The notes: generated by a model not told the origin, from the letters alone. 64,000 nt of DNA from Bradyrhizobium sp. Ce-3 (GCF_022835695.1 NZ_BQUV01000009.1:356064-420063); one strand, 5' to 3'. Shown: positions 52,870 through 62,322, counted from the stretch's first letter. Numbers and translations are program-made.

Positions 52870-53205
52870 AAGTGGAGGCTTCTGTTGCCAGGTGCCTCCG
52901 AACCCCGCCTAACGGAGCTTAACCCGTTAGGACTTTAAGATGGTCTTTCAAACTGCGTTACGCAGCCTGAGCAACCGGAGCAAAGTTGTCGTTGGCAACT
53001 ATTGCATTAGCCCGATAACGGCGGAACCATACCGAGAAAAAACACGCCCTTTACGCCCTCGTCGATCCTATTTCGCCCCCGCCAAAAGCCACCGAAACAA
53101 CGGCTTGGGATGGGTTTTGGTGGAGGCGCCGGGTACCGCCCCCGGGTCCGAATGGTTTATTGCGACGGCCATTTATTTCCATAGCCGGCGAACCGGCACC
53201 CCCAA
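52870..53205 (-). ncRNA. ssrA: Circularly permuted two-piece tmRNA
   Basis: Reading the minus strand, an acceptor piece ends in the encoded CGCCTCCACCA (CCA end at 53118). After a spacer of about 37 nt, the coding piece starts GGGGGCGAAATAGGATCGACG (5' end at 53080). GGGGGCG pairs with CGCCTCC as the 7-bp acceptor stem. The tag frame at 52996-52961 reads ANDNFAPVAQAA and ends in TAA (52960-52958). Two hairpins follow (CCTAACGG arms, and GGAGGC arms at 52874-52899). This acceptor-first order is that of alphaproteobacterial permuted tmRNA, which is cut to two RNAs and rescues stalled ribosomes. The outer ends are estimates. Confidence 0.93.
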
Positions 53206-53313
53206 TATAGGCGGCACGAACGAAGAAAAATAGAGCCGATTCAGGCTTGTTCAGGTGTGAAAACACGCCGATTTGGGTTGGCCGGCGTCCAGAGGCCGTT
53301 CTAGATTTTGGCC

Positions 53314-53925
53314 ATGCCCCCGGAATCCCCGCCGGTCGCCACCCCGGCGCCGGATGCGTCCGCCCCATCGCCGCCCCACCAGCCCGGCCTGTTCGAGCTG
53401 TTCCTGGCCTTTGCCAAGATGTCGCTGGCCGGCTTTGGCGGGGTGCTGGTCTGGGCCCGGCGGTCGATCGTCGAGCAGCACCACTGGATGACGCCGGAGG
53501 AGTTCAACGAGACCTTCGCGCTGTGCCATTTCCTGCCAGGTCCGAACATCGTCAATCTGTCGGTGGTGTTCGGCGCCCGCTTTCGCGGCGTCGCCGGCGG
53601 CCTTGCGGCCTTCGCCGGGCTGGTCGGGCCGCCGATGGTGATCGCGACCGTGCTTGCCGCGCTCTACGCCCGCTACGGCGATATCGATATCCTGCGCCGG
53701 ACCCTTGCCGGCGTCGCCTGTGCGGCGGTCGGGCTGCTGTTCGCGGTCGTCCTCAAGATGATGATGCCGCTGCTGAAGCGGCGTGATGTCACAGGCCTCG
53801 TCATTCTATCGGCGGTTTTCGTCGCGATCGGGCTGATCCGGTGGCCGCTCCAGATCGTGCTGCTGGTGGCGATCCCGCTCAGCATCGCGACGACGGTCCT
53901 TGCGCGCCGCATGGTGAAGGCATGA
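53314..53925 (+). CDS. chrA: Chromate transporter, N-terminal half protein
   Basis: The 203-residue membrane protein is a single CHR domain (LFLAFAKMSLAGFGGVLVWARR, then CHFLPGPNIVNLSVVFGARFRG) with about six helices. Together with the next gene it forms the two-protein type of ChrA, which exports chromate from the cytoplasm. ATG 53314 is preferred to the TTG at 53308. Its stop overlaps the next start as ATGA. Chromate as substrate is by family; other oxyanions are possible. Confidence 0.87.
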   Translation: MPPESPPVATPAPDASAPSPPHQPGLFELFLAFAKMSLAGFGGVLVWARRSIVEQHHWMTPEEFNETFALCHFLPGPNIVNLSVVFGARFRGVAGGLAAFAGLVGPPMVIATVLAALYARYGDIDILRRTLAGVACAAVGLLFAVVLKMMMPLLKRRDVTGLVILSAVFVAIGLIRWPLQIVLLVAIPLSIATTVLARRMVKA

Positions 53926-54455
53926 GCTCGGAGTCCAACCCGATCGCGGCGCTGGTCTGGACCTTCGGCCTGATGTCGCTGTTTGCGGTCGGCGGGGCCA
54001 ATTCGGCGATCCCCGAAATGCACCGCGCCGCCGTCGACGTGCATCACTGGCTGACCGACAAGCAATTCGCCGACGTGTTTGCGATCTCGCAGCTCTCGCC
54101 GGGACCCAACGTGCTGATCGTGACGCTGATAGGCTATTCTGTCGCAGGCGTCGCCGGGGCGTTGGCTGCGACGGTTGCGATGTGCGGGCCGACTGCGCTG
54201 CTTGCCTATTATGTGAGCCGTTTCCTCGATCGTTCGCGCGAAGCGCGCTGGCCGGCGATCATTCAGGCTGCATTGGTTCCGCTGTCGATCGGCCTGATGG
54301 CCGCGTCCGGCCTGATCGTGGCGCAGACATCAGACCAAAGTTGGATCGCGGTGCTGATCACCATTGCCGCAGCCGCGCTTGCTTTTGCGACGCGGATCAA
54401 TCCCCTGTGGATGTTGCTTGCCGGAGGTCTCTTGGGTTTTGCTGGCGTTGTCTGA
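53922..54455 (+). CDS. chrA: Chromate transporter, C-terminal half protein
   Basis: The 177-residue protein is a second single CHR domain (TFGLMSLFAVGGANSAIPEMHR, then ISQLSPGPNVLIVTLIGYSVAG). The ATG at 53922 overlaps the stop of the first half by 4 bp, so the two are made in equal amounts and probably pair in the membrane. In many bacteria the two are fused in one protein. It lies 93 bp before tctB. Confidence 0.87.
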   Translation: MSSESNPIAALVWTFGLMSLFAVGGANSAIPEMHRAAVDVHHWLTDKQFADVFAISQLSPGPNVLIVTLIGYSVAGVAGALAATVAMCGPTALLAYYVSRFLDRSREARWPAIIQAALVPLSIGLMAASGLIVAQTSDQSWIAVLITIAAAALAFATRINPLWMLLAGGLLGFAGVV

Positions 54456-54548
54456 CGAAAATCGCTAGCAAGGCTTTCGGTCAACGCACCACAAGCCAAG
54501 CCATTCAAGCACAACGGGCGGGACAGCCCTGACGGGGGAAGCGAAGTC

Positions 54549-55049
54549 ATGAGCGATACGCCAAGCGAGGCGCCGGTCAAATCGATCTTGCCGGAATGGG
54601 TGCGCGGTCCGCAGGACTTTGTCGGCGGGCTTGCCATGATGGCGGTTGCGCTGTTTGCCTTGTGGGCCTCCAGCGATCTGCAGGGCATGCACGGATTTTC
54701 GTTCGGTGCCGGAACCGCGCCACGCATGTTCGCCGTGCTGTTGCTGTTGCTCGGCGGCGCCGTCGCGCTGATGGGAGTTCTGAAGGATGGCCCGCAGATC
54801 GCGGCCTATTCCTGGCGCGGCCCGCTGTTCGTATCGGCGGCAATCGTGTTCTTCGCGGTCGCGATCCGTCCGTTCGGGCTCGTCGTCTCCGCCTTTGCCG
54901 CCTTCCTGATCGCAGCGCTCGGCTCGCATGAGACAAGATGGCTCGAGGCCATCATTGTCGGTGGCTGCCTGACACTCGGCTGCGCGCTGCTGTTTCCTTA
55001 TGTGCTGGGACTTCCGATGCCGATGTTCCCGCGCTTCCTGATGCAGTGA
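54549..55049 (+). CDS. tctB: Tripartite tricarboxylate transporter small membrane subunit (TctB)
   Basis: The 166-residue protein has four hydrophobic segments and the TctB pattern (DFVGGLAMMAVALFALWAS, GTAPRMFAVLLLLLGG). It works with TctA as the membrane part of a tripartite solute transporter. Start at ATG 54549. It is 7 bp from the tctA start, so the two are an operon. Confidence 0.87.
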   Translation: MSDTPSEAPVKSILPEWVRGPQDFVGGLAMMAVALFALWASSDLQGMHGFSFGAGTAPRMFAVLLLLLGGAVALMGVLKDGPQIAAYSWRGPLFVSAAIVFFAVAIRPFGLVVSAFAAFLIAALGSHETRWLEAIIVGGCLTLGCALLFPYVLGLPMPMFPRFLMQ

Positions 55050-55056
55050 GGGCGTG

Positions 55057-56571
55057 ATGGAACTGTTTGCCAATCTCGCCCACGGTTTCGTGGTCGCGTT
55101 CTCGCCGATCAACCTTCTGATGTGCCTGATCGGTGCGCTGGTCGGCACGCTGGTCGGCGTGCTGCCGGGCATCGGCACCATCGCCACCGTCGCCATGCTG
55201 CTGCCGATCACCTTCGGCCTGCCGCCGGTCGGTGCGCTGATCATGCTCGCCGGCATCTATTACGGTGCGCAATATGGCGGTTCGACCACCTCGATTCTGG
55301 TCAACATTCCCGGTGAGGCGACCTCCGTGGTCACCGCGCTCGACGGCCACCAGATGGCCAAGCAGGGCCGCGCCGGTCCGGCGCTGGCGATCGCCGCGAT
55401 CGGCTCGTTCTTCGCCGGCTGCGTCGCAACCGTGTTGATCGCCGTGCTCGGCGCGCCGCTGACCAAGCTCGCGCTGGCGTTCGGTCCGGCCGAATATTTC
55501 TCGCTGATGGTGCTCGGCCTGATCTTCGCGGTGGTGCTCGCCAAGGGCTCGGTGCTGAAGGCGATCGCGATGATCGTGTTCGGCCTGCTGCTGTCGATGG
55601 TCGGCTCCGACATCGAGACCGGCGCCTCGCGCATGGCCTTCAACATTCCCGAACTCGCCGACGGCCTTGGCTTTGCCACCGTGGCGATGGGCGTGTTCGG
55701 CTTTGCCGAGATCATCCGCAACCTCGACCACGGCGCGGAGATGGACCGCAATCTGGTGCAGCAGAAGATCACCGGTCTGATGCCGACCAGGAAGGACCTC
55801 GTGGACTCCGCGCCGGCGATCCTGCGCGGCACCGTGCTCGGCTCGATCCTCGGCATCCTGCCGGGCGGCGGCGCGGTGATCGCGTCGTTCGCCGCCTATA
55901 CGCTGGAGAAGAAGCTGGCGAAGGATCCGAAGCGGTTCGGCCGCGGCGCGATCGAGGGCGTGGCGGCGCCGGAAAGCGCCAACAACGCCGCGGCGCAGAC
56001 CTCGTTCATCCCGCTGCTCACGCTCGGCATCCCGCCGAATGCGGTGATGGCGCTGATGGTCGGCGCGATGACCATTCATGGCATCGTGCCGGGCCCGCAG
56101 GTGATGCAGAAGCAGCCTGATCTGGTCTGGGGTATGATCGCCTCGATGTGGATCGGCAACCTGATGCTGATCATCATCAACCTGCCGCTGGTCGGCATCT
56201 GGGTTCGCCTGCTGCGCGTGCCGTACCGGCTGATGTTCCCCTCGATCGTGGTGTTCTGCGCGATCGGCATCTACTCGGTGAACAACGCACCGGTCGACGT
56301 CGTGCTCGCAGGCGCGTTCGGTCTGGTCGGCTACTGGCTGATCAAGCACGATTTCGAGCCGGCGCCGCTGCTGCTCGGCATGGTGCTGGGCCCGCTGATG
56401 GAGGAGAACCTGCGCCGTGCACTCTTGATCTCGCGCGGCGACTGGAGCGTGTTCCTGTCGCGGCCGCTGTCGGCGGTGCTGCTGGCGATCGCCGCGGGTC
56501 TCTTGGTGCTCGCCGTGCTGCCGGCCTTGCGTGCCAAGCGCGACGAAGTGTTCGTGGAGTCCGAGGGCTAG
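55057..56571 (+). CDS. tctA: Tripartite tricarboxylate transporter large permease (TctA)
   Basis: The 504-residue protein has about 11-12 helices and the two TctA signatures, [19 protein letters not shown] and [20 protein letters not shown], plus [16 protein letters not shown]. It moves a carboxylate with a cation gradient. I prefer ATG 55057 over GTG 55054. A terminator-like hairpin lies between it and tctC, so the binding protein may be made at another level. Confidence 0.9.
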   Translation: MELFANLAHGFVVAFSPINLLMCLIGALVGTLVGVLPGIGTIATVAMLLPITFGLPPVGALIMLAGIYYGAQYGGSTTSILVNIPGEATSVVTALDGHQMAKQGRAGPALAIAAIGSFFAGCVATVLIAVLGAPLTKLALAFGPAEYFSLMVLGLIFAVVLAKGSVLKAIAMIVFGLLLSMVGSDIETGASRMAFNIPELADGLGFATVAMGVFGFAEIIRNLDHGAEMDRNLVQQKITGLMPTRKDLVDSAPAILRGTVLGSILGILPGGGAVIASFAAYTLEKKLAKDPKRFGRGAIEGVAAPESANNAAAQTSFIPLLTLGIPPNAVMALMVGAMTIHGIVPGPQVMQKQPDLVWGMIASMWIGNLMLIIINLPLVGIWVRLLRVPYRLMFPSIVVFCAIGIYSVNNAPVDVVLAGAFGLVGYWLIKHDFEPAPLLLGMVLGPLMEENLRRALLISRGDWSVFLSRPLSAVLLAIAAGLLVLAVLPALRAKRDEVFVESEG

Positions 56572-56645
56572 AGCAAATTGCCGCGCCTGCGTCGGGGCGC
56601 CGCAGGCGGAAGTCGAATCGACACTCGATGTCGTCTCATGAAATG

Positions 56646-56674
56646 AAAATGCCGGCCGATTTGGCCGGCATTTT
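56646..56674 (+). terminator. Rho-independent-type hairpin between tctA and tctC
   Basis: AAAATGCCGGCC (56646-56657) and GGCCGGCATTTT (56663-56674) pair over 12 bp with a 5-nt loop and end in a T-run. It is 75 bp after tctA and 32 bp before the tctC start. tctC thus probably depends on read-through or on its own promoter inside this gap. Confidence 0.75.
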
Positions 56675-56706
56675 TATTGGTCAAACGATCACCGGGAGGA
56701 ATTGAG

Positions 56707-57687
56707 ATGATGTCCATTCGCTCGCTTGCGGGCGCATGCCTTTCGGCATTTGCCGCGCTCGGCGCATTCGCCGTGCCGGCATCCGCGCAGAATTATCCGA
56801 CCCGCACCATCACCATGATCGTGCCGTTCGCAGCCGGCGGTCCGACCGACGTCATCTCGCGCATCGTCACCGCGCACATGGCGCAGACGCTCGGCCAGAG
56901 CATCGTCATCGAGAACGTCGTCGGCGCCGGCGGCACCACGGCGACGACGCGCGCCGCACGCGCCGCCAATGACGGCTACACGCTCGTCACCGGACATATG
57001 GGCACGCATGCCGCGTCGGTGCCGCTCTATCCGAAGCTCGCCTATCACCCGGAAAAGGATTTCGAGCCGGTCGCGCTGCTTGCCGGCACGCCGATCCTGA
57101 TCCTTGCGCGCAAGGATTTCCCGCCGAAGGATCTGAAGGAATTCGTCGCCTACGTGAAGGCCAATGCCGAGAAGGTCAACGCTGCGCATGCCGGCATCGG
57201 CTCGGTCTCGCACGCCTCCTGCGAGCTCTTGAACTCGATCCTCGACGTCAAGCCGGTCGGCGTGCCCTTCAACGGCACCGGCCCGGCGATGAACGCGCTG
57301 GTCGCCGGCCAGGTCGACTACATGTGCGACCAGATCGTCAATGCGGTGCCGCAGATCAACGCCGGCACCATCAAGGCCTATGCGGTTGCGACCCCCGAGC
57401 GCAATCCGTCGCTGCCGAACGTCCCGACCACGACCGAAGCCGGCCTGCCGGCCTTCCAGGCCCAGGCCTGGAACGCGATCTTCGCGCCGAAGGGAACTTC
57501 GCCCGCGATCATCGCCACGCTGAATGCCGCGGCCATCAAGGCGCTCGACGACGACAACGTGCGCAAGCGCCTGCTCGAGCTCGGCAGCGTGATCCCGGCG
57601 CCCGCCAACCGCACCCCGGAGGCGCTCGCGACCCTGGTCAAGAGCGAGATCGCGAAGTGGACCCCGGTGCTGAAGCCGGCAAGTTAA
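56707..57687 (+). CDS. tctC: Tripartite tricarboxylate transporter substrate-binding protein (TctC/Bug family)
   Basis: The 326-residue periplasmic protein has a Sec signal peptide (to about ASAQN) and the Bug-family pattern YPTRTITMIVPFAAGGPTDV and MALVTGHMGTHA-like pocket residues. It binds a carboxylate and delivers it to TctAB; the ligand is unknown. ATG 56707 follows GGGAGGA. The nearby terminator hairpin separates it from tctA. Confidence 0.9.
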   Translation: MMSIRSLAGACLSAFAALGAFAVPASAQNYPTRTITMIVPFAAGGPTDVISRIVTAHMAQTLGQSIVIENVVGAGGTTATTRAARAANDGYTLVTGHMGTHAASVPLYPKLAYHPEKDFEPVALLAGTPILILARKDFPPKDLKEFVAYVKANAEKVNAAHAGIGSVSHASCELLNSILDVKPVGVPFNGTGPAMNALVAGQVDYMCDQIVNAVPQINAGTIKAYAVATPERNPSLPNVPTTTEAGLPAFQAQAWNAIFAPKGTSPAIIATLNAAAIKALDDDNVRKRLLELGSVIPAPANRTPEALATLVKSEIAKWTPVLKPAS

Positions 57688-57873
57688 GGCAGCGCGATCA
57701 AGTGGATAGGGCAGGGGCGGAACGCGAGTTCCGCCCCTTGTCGTTTGCCGGGGGAGTGTTCATTTTTCAGGGTATAATCGGTGCGTTCAGCCGAATCAGC
57801 GTGTCGACCGGCGGCCCTGGCCGCTACATTCGCCGTTCTCTCGAAGCTCCGAAAAGACGCCAAGAAACCCGTC

Positions 57874-58668
57874 ATGAACCAGTATCACGATCTGCTTGAA
57901 CGCATCCTCGCCGACGGCGCGGAGAAGCATGACCGCACCGGCACCGGGACGCTGTCGATCTTCGGCCACCAGATGCGCTTCAACCTGTCGGCCGGCTTCC
58001 CGATGCTGACCACCAAGCGGTTGCCGCTGAAGGCGATCGTGCACGAGTTGCTCTGGTTCCTGGCCGGCGACACCAACATCAAATATCTCAACGACAACGG
58101 CGTCACGATCTGGGACGAATGGGCCGACGCCAATGGCGATCTCGGCCCGGTCTACGGCTCGCAATGGCGCTCCTGGCCGGCGCCCGACGGCCGCAGCATC
58201 GACCAGATCACGAATGTGATCGAGATGATCAAGCGCAACCCGGATTCGCGGCGGCTGATCGTCAGCGCCTGGAATCCGGCCGAGGTCGACAAGATGGCGC
58301 TGCCGCCGTGCCACTGCCTGTTCCAGTTCTATGTCGCCAACGGCAGACTGTCCTGCCAGCTCTATCAGCGCTCCGGCGACGTCTTCCTCGGCGTGCCCTT
58401 CAACATCGCCTCCTACGCGTTGCTGACCATGATGGTCGCGCAGGTCACCGGCCTGAAGCCCGGCGATTTCGTGCACTCGCTCGGCGATGCGCATCTCTAC
58501 TCGAACCACCTCGAGCAGGCGCGGCTGCAATTGACGCGGCCGACGCGGCCGTTGCCGACGATGGCGATCAATCCCGATGTGAAGGATATCTTCGCGTTCC
58601 GTTACGAGGACTTCAAACTCGAAGGCTACGACCCGCATCCGCACATCAAGGCCGAAGTCGCGGTCTGA
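57874..58668 (+). CDS. thyA: Thymidylate synthase
   Basis: The 264-residue enzyme is the standard length of ThyA. It has the dUMP/folate motifs ([43 protein letters not shown]) and the catalytic Cys in [12 protein letters not shown], then [17 protein letters not shown]. It makes dTMP from dUMP using methylene-tetrahydrofolate. ATG 57874 is the family start. It is followed by an acetyltransferase (1-nt overlap) and folA, which regenerates the folate it uses. Confidence 0.96.
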   Translation: MNQYHDLLERILADGAEKHDRTGTGTLSIFGHQMRFNLSAGFPMLTTKRLPLKAIVHELLWFLAGDTNIKYLNDNGVTIWDEWADANGDLGPVYGSQWRSWPAPDGRSIDQITNVIEMIKRNPDSRRLIVSAWNPAEVDKMALPPCHCLFQFYVANGRLSCQLYQRSGDVFLGVPFNIASYALLTMMVAQVTGLKPGDFVHSLGDAHLYSNHLEQARLQLTRPTRPLPTMAINPDVKDIFAFRYEDFKLEGYDPHPHIKAEVAV

Positions 58669-59153
58669 TGTCGCTTACCATCCGCCGCGCGCGGCCCGAT
58701 GAGGCCGGACTGGTGTTTTCGCTGGTCCGCGAGCTCGCCGACTACGAAAAGCTGCTGCACGAGGTCCACGCCAGCGAGGCCGATATCGCCGAGGCGCTGT
58801 TCGGCGCCAACCCGCGGCTTTACTGCGACATCGCGGAATGGAACGGCGAGCCGGCCGGCTTCGCGGTCTGGTTCGTCAACTTCTCGACCTTCGCCGGCCG
58901 CCACGGCATCTACCTCGAAGATCTCTTCGTGCGGCCGGCGCTGCGCGGCAAGGGCATCGGCAAGGCGCTGCTGGTGCACCTGGCCAAGCAATGCCTCGCC
59001 AATGGCTGGTCGCGCCTGCAATGGGCGGTGCTCGACTGGAACGCGCCGTCGATCGCATTCTACAAATCGCTCGGCGCCGAGCTGATGGACGAATGGACGA
59101 TTTGCCGCGTCTCCGGCGAGGCGCTGTCGGCGCTCGCGAAAGGAGCACGCTGA
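58668..59153 (+). CDS. GNAT-family N-acetyltransferase
   Basis: The 161-residue protein has the GNAT acetyl-CoA loop (LFVRPALRGKGIGKALLVHL) and the SAT-like motifs LEDLFVRP and WAVLDWNAPSIAFYKSLGAE, as in diamine or thialysine acetyltransferases. The ATG at 58668 overlaps thyA (TGATG) and its stop overlaps folA, so the three genes are coupled. The acceptor is unknown, possibly an amine or a lysine analogue. Confidence 0.88.
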   Translation: MSLTIRRARPDEAGLVFSLVRELADYEKLLHEVHASEADIAEALFGANPRLYCDIAEWNGEPAGFAVWFVNFSTFAGRHGIYLEDLFVRPALRGKGIGKALLVHLAKQCLANGWSRLQWAVLDWNAPSIAFYKSLGAELMDEWTICRVSGEALSALAKGAR

Positions 59154-59665
59154 TGGAGATCGTGCTCGTCGTTGCGGTCGCCGAGAACGGCGTGATCGGG
59201 AAGGACAACGCCATTCCATGGCGGCTCAAATCCGATCTGCGACGCCTCAAGGCGATCACGCTGAACAAGCCTGTCGTGATGGGACGCAAGACCTTCGAAT
59301 CCCTGCCCAGGCCGCTGCCCGGACGCACCAACATCGTGGTGACGCGCGATCCGAACTACCGCGCGCGCGGCGCCATCGTCACCAATTCGTTCGAGAACGC
59401 CCATGCAGTTGCGCTTGGTGACGCGCTGCGGCGTTTCGCCACTGAAATTGCAATCATCGGTGGCGCGGAAATCTATGCGCAGTGGATGGGCATCGCCGAC
59501 CGGCTTGAGATCACCGAGGTTCACGCCCGGCCGGACGGCGATACACGGTTCGACAAAATCGATGCGAAGGCGTGGGAAGAGGTCGCGCGGGTCCGAAATC
59601 CGGCAGGTCCGGATGACAGCGTCGACTTCTCCTATGTGACATATCGTCGGCGCGGCCGGGGTTAA
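59153..59665 (+). CDS. folA: Dihydrofolate reductase
   Basis: The 170-residue enzyme has the DHFR N-terminus (VVAVAENGVIGKDNAIPWRLKSDL), with the active-site acid as Asp in KSDL, and VMGRKTFESLPRPLPGRTNIV and IIGGAEIYAQ for NADPH binding. It reduces dihydrofolate made by ThyA. The ATG at 59153 shares a base with the GNAT stop. This puts both halves of the dTMP cycle in one operon. Confidence 0.95.
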   Translation: MEIVLVVAVAENGVIGKDNAIPWRLKSDLRRLKAITLNKPVVMGRKTFESLPRPLPGRTNIVVTRDPNYRARGAIVTNSFENAHAVALGDALRRFATEIAIIGGAEIYAQWMGIADRLEITEVHARPDGDTRFDKIDAKAWEEVARVRNPAGPDDSVDFSYVTYRRRGRG

Positions 59666-59809
59666 CCAATGTTTGCATTGACAATTATGGCCCGGCGCAT
59701 AGCTCGTCGGGCCAGGAAGCTTGCGTTGTAAGGGCCTGAGCGGTCCCCTATAACCGGGCCGGACATTCGAGGCCGGGCGTCCCGCCCGGACTTGCCGAGG
59801 AGATCTTTG

Positions 59810-60949
59810 ATGCCGTGGAAAAATCAAGGCGGGGGGCCATGGGGCTCGGGTCCGAAAGGGCCGTGGGGCACGGGTCCGCAGTCAGCCGGGCCAAGGCCGC
59901 CGGATCTTGAGGATCTGCTGCGGCGCGGCCAGGACCGCCTGCAGCAGTGGCTGCCCGGCGGTCATTTCAGCGGCATGGGTATCGCGCTGGTCGTGGTCGC
60001 AGCGCTTGCGATCTGGTTCGCGACCGGAATCTTCCGCGTCCAGTCCGAAGAGCTCGGCGTCGTGATGCGCTTCGGCAAGTATGACCGCGATGCACAGCCG
60101 GGCCTGCGCTATCACCTGCCGTACCCGATCGAGACGGTGCTGCTGCCGAAGGCGCTGCGCGTCAACACGATCTCGATCGGCATGACCCTGATCGACGATC
60201 CCGCACGGCGCGGCCGCACCATGCGCGACGTGCCGGAAGAGAGCCTGATGCTGACCGGCGACGAAAACATCGTCGACGTCGACTTCACCGTGCTCTGGCG
60301 CATCAAGCCGGGCGGCGCCGGCGCCTATCTGTTCAACATCCAGAATCCCGAAGGCACCGTGAAGGCGGTGGCCGAAAGCGCGATGCGTGAGGTGATCGGC
60401 CGCTCGCAGATCCAGCCGATCCTGACCGGAGCGCGCAACGTCACCGAGCAGAACGTCCAGGAGCTGATGCAGAAGACGCTCGACACCTACAACGCGGGCA
60501 TCCAGATCACGCAGGTGCAGATGCAGAAGGTCGATCCGCCGGCGCAGGTGATCGACGCATTCCGCGACGTGCAGGCGGCGCGCGCCGACCTCGAGCGCAA
60601 GCAGAACGAGGCGCAGACCTATGCCAACCGGATCGTGCCGGAAGCGCGTGGTCGTTCCGCGCAGATCCTGCAGGCCGCGGAAGGCTACAAGGAGCAGGCG
60701 GTCGCCGAGGCCAAGGGCCAGAGCGCGCGCTTCCTGAAGGTCTATGAAGAGTACAAGAAGGCACCCGACGTGACGCGCGAGCGCATCTATCTGGAGACCA
60801 TGGAAAAAGTGCTCGGCAGCTCCGAGAAGCTGGTTTACGACGGCGGCCAGGGTCAGAACATCGTGCCTTATCTCCCGCTCGGCGAGCTGACGACGCGGCG
60901 TCCGCCGGCCGCACCGGCCACGACCGGCCAGCAGGGAGTTACCCGATGA
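59810..60949 (+). CDS. hflK: FtsH protease modulator HflK
   Basis: The 379-residue protein has a Gly/Pro-rich cytoplasmic start (PWKNQGGGPWGSGPKGPWG), one membrane helix (GIALVVVAALAIWFATGIF) and a periplasmic SPFH/band-7 domain with a long coiled coil (LERKQNEAQTYANRIVPEAR). With HflC it forms a cage around FtsH that restrains membrane protein degradation. ATG 59810 follows GAGGAGA. It overlaps hflC by 4 bp. Confidence 0.94.
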   Translation: MPWKNQGGGPWGSGPKGPWGTGPQSAGPRPPDLEDLLRRGQDRLQQWLPGGHFSGMGIALVVVAALAIWFATGIFRVQSEELGVVMRFGKYDRDAQPGLRYHLPYPIETVLLPKALRVNTISIGMTLIDDPARRGRTMRDVPEESLMLTGDENIVDVDFTVLWRIKPGGAGAYLFNIQNPEGTVKAVAESAMREVIGRSQIQPILTGARNVTEQNVQELMQKTLDTYNAGIQITQVQMQKVDPPAQVIDAFRDVQAARADLERKQNEAQTYANRIVPEARGRSAQILQAAEGYKEQAVAEAKGQSARFLKVYEEYKKAPDVTRERIYLETMEKVLGSSEKLVYDGGQGQNIVPYLPLGELTTRRPPAAPATTGQQGVTR

Positions 60950-61845
60950 GGTCCCCTGTCACAGGTATTGTCTCCCTGATCCTGCTCTTCATCGTGCTCG
61001 CCGTCGGCTACAGCTCGATGTTCACCGTGCAGCAGACCGAGCAGACCATCGTCCTGCGGTTCGGCGAGCCGGTCGACATCGTCACCGAGCCCGGTCTGCA
61101 CTTCAAGGCGCCGTGGAATTCCGTGATCAACGTCGACAAGCGCATCCTCGATCTGGAAAACCCGTCGCAGGAAGTGATCGCTTCCGACCAGAAGCGGCTC
61201 GTGGTCGACGCCTTCGCGCGCTATCGCATCAAGAATGCGTTGCGCTACTACACCAGCGTCGGCTCGATCCAGGCCGCCAATCTGCAGTTGACCACGCTGT
61301 TGAACGCGGCGCTGCGCCGCGTGCTCGGCGAGGTTACCTTCATCACTGTGGTGCGTGACGAGCGCGAGAAGCTGATGTCGCGGATCCGCGAGCAGCTCGA
61401 CAAGGAGGCCGACGGCTACGGCATCGAGGTCGTCGACGTCCGGATCCGCCGCGCCGACCTGCCGGAGCAGAACAGCCAGGCGGTGTATGACCGGATGAAG
61501 ACCGAGCGTCAGCGTGAAGCCGCCGAGTTCCGTGCCCAAGGCGACCAGAAGGCGCAGGAGATCCGCTCGAAGGCCGACCGCGAAGCGACCGTGATCGTCG
61601 CCGAGGCAAACTCGACCGCCGAACAGACCCGCGGTGCGGGCGACGCCGAGCGCAACCGCCTGTTCGCCGAGGCCTATAACAAGGACAAGGACTTCTTCGC
61701 GTTCTATCGCTCGATGACCGCCTATGAAAACGGCCTCAAGCCGAACGATACGCGTTTCCTGTTGCGGCCGGACTCGGATTTCTTCAGATACTTCGGCAGC
61801 GCAAGCGGCAAGCCGCCTGAGGCGGCCGCCGCGCCGAAACAATAA
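60946..61845 (+). CDS. hflC: FtsH protease modulator HflC
   Basis: The 299-residue protein has an N-terminal membrane helix (GIVSLILLFIVLAVGYSSMF) and an SPFH domain (TIVLRFGEPVDIVTEPGLHFK), plus a helical region (AEFRAQGDQKAQEIRSKADR). The ATG at 60946 overlaps hflK. It is the obligate partner of HflK. DUF2065 and degP follow, which links FtsH control with envelope protein quality. Confidence 0.94.
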   Translation: MRSPVTGIVSLILLFIVLAVGYSSMFTVQQTEQTIVLRFGEPVDIVTEPGLHFKAPWNSVINVDKRILDLENPSQEVIASDQKRLVVDAFARYRIKNALRYYTSVGSIQAANLQLTTLLNAALRRVLGEVTFITVVRDEREKLMSRIREQLDKEADGYGIEVVDVRIRRADLPEQNSQAVYDRMKTERQREAAEFRAQGDQKAQEIRSKADREATVIVAEANSTAEQTRGAGDAERNRLFAEAYNKDKDFFAFYRSMTAYENGLKPNDTRFLLRPDSDFFRYFGSASGKPPEAAAAPKQ

Positions 61846-61953
61846 CGTCGTGACCTGAATATCGGGACGTAAACATCACGATCCGGCGGCGATGCGGATA
61901 ACGCGTCGCCGACGCTCAAGAACAACAAGCATCGAGCGGGAGGTTGCTATCCG

Positions 61954-62154
61954 ATGAGGTCAATAGCGTTCGGCGACTTCCTCATCGGGCTGGGAATCCT
62001 GTTCGTGCTCGAAGGCATCCTGTTCGCGGCGAGCCCCGCCTGGATGCGCCGGGCGATGAAGAGCGCGCTGGCCACCCCTGACAACATCCTGCGCATCGTG
62101 GGCATCGGCTCGGCGGTTGCGGGACTTGTCCTGATCTGGGCGGTGCGGCGCTGA
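61954..62154 (+). CDS. DUF2065 small membrane protein
   Basis: The 66-residue protein has two hydrophobic segments (FGDFLIGLGILFVLEGILFAA; GIGSAVAGLVLIWAV) and the PDNILRIVG-type turn of DUF2065. It is usually found beside hflC in proteobacteria; function is unknown. ATG 61954 follows CGGGAGG. Confidence 0.87.
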   Translation: MRSIAFGDFLIGLGILFVLEGILFAASPAWMRRAMKSALATPDNILRIVGIGSAVAGLVLIWAVRR

Positions 62155-62282
62155 GCATTGCCTGTTCCGTCGCCGAGATCGCGCCGGAATGAACATAATC
62201 GTGAGCCTCTCGCAGCCGGTTTTTCGCCGAAATGCCCGGCTGAGATGCTTGCGCCATATGCCCGTTCGGGCGCACTCTGTAA

Positions 62283-62322
62283 CCACGGGCGCACACCTGC
62301 GACCACGGGCGCATACCTGCGA
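62283..62322. repeat. 20-bp tandem direct repeat upstream of degP
   Basis: CCACGGGCGCACACCTGCGA (62283-62302) is repeated at once with one change (62303-62322), and a shorter GGGCGCA copy precedes it. It lies 41-80 bp before the degP start. It may be a regulator site or simple duplication. Confidence 0.55.

Noticed and set aside
52940-53233. Plus-strand open frame of 97 codons
   Set aside because: It lies on the complement of the tmRNA gene, whose tag codons, acceptor stem and CCA end are clear.
62283-62322. CRISPR-like direct repeat
   Set aside because: Only two adjacent 20-bp units with no spacers between them; no cas genes in the window.
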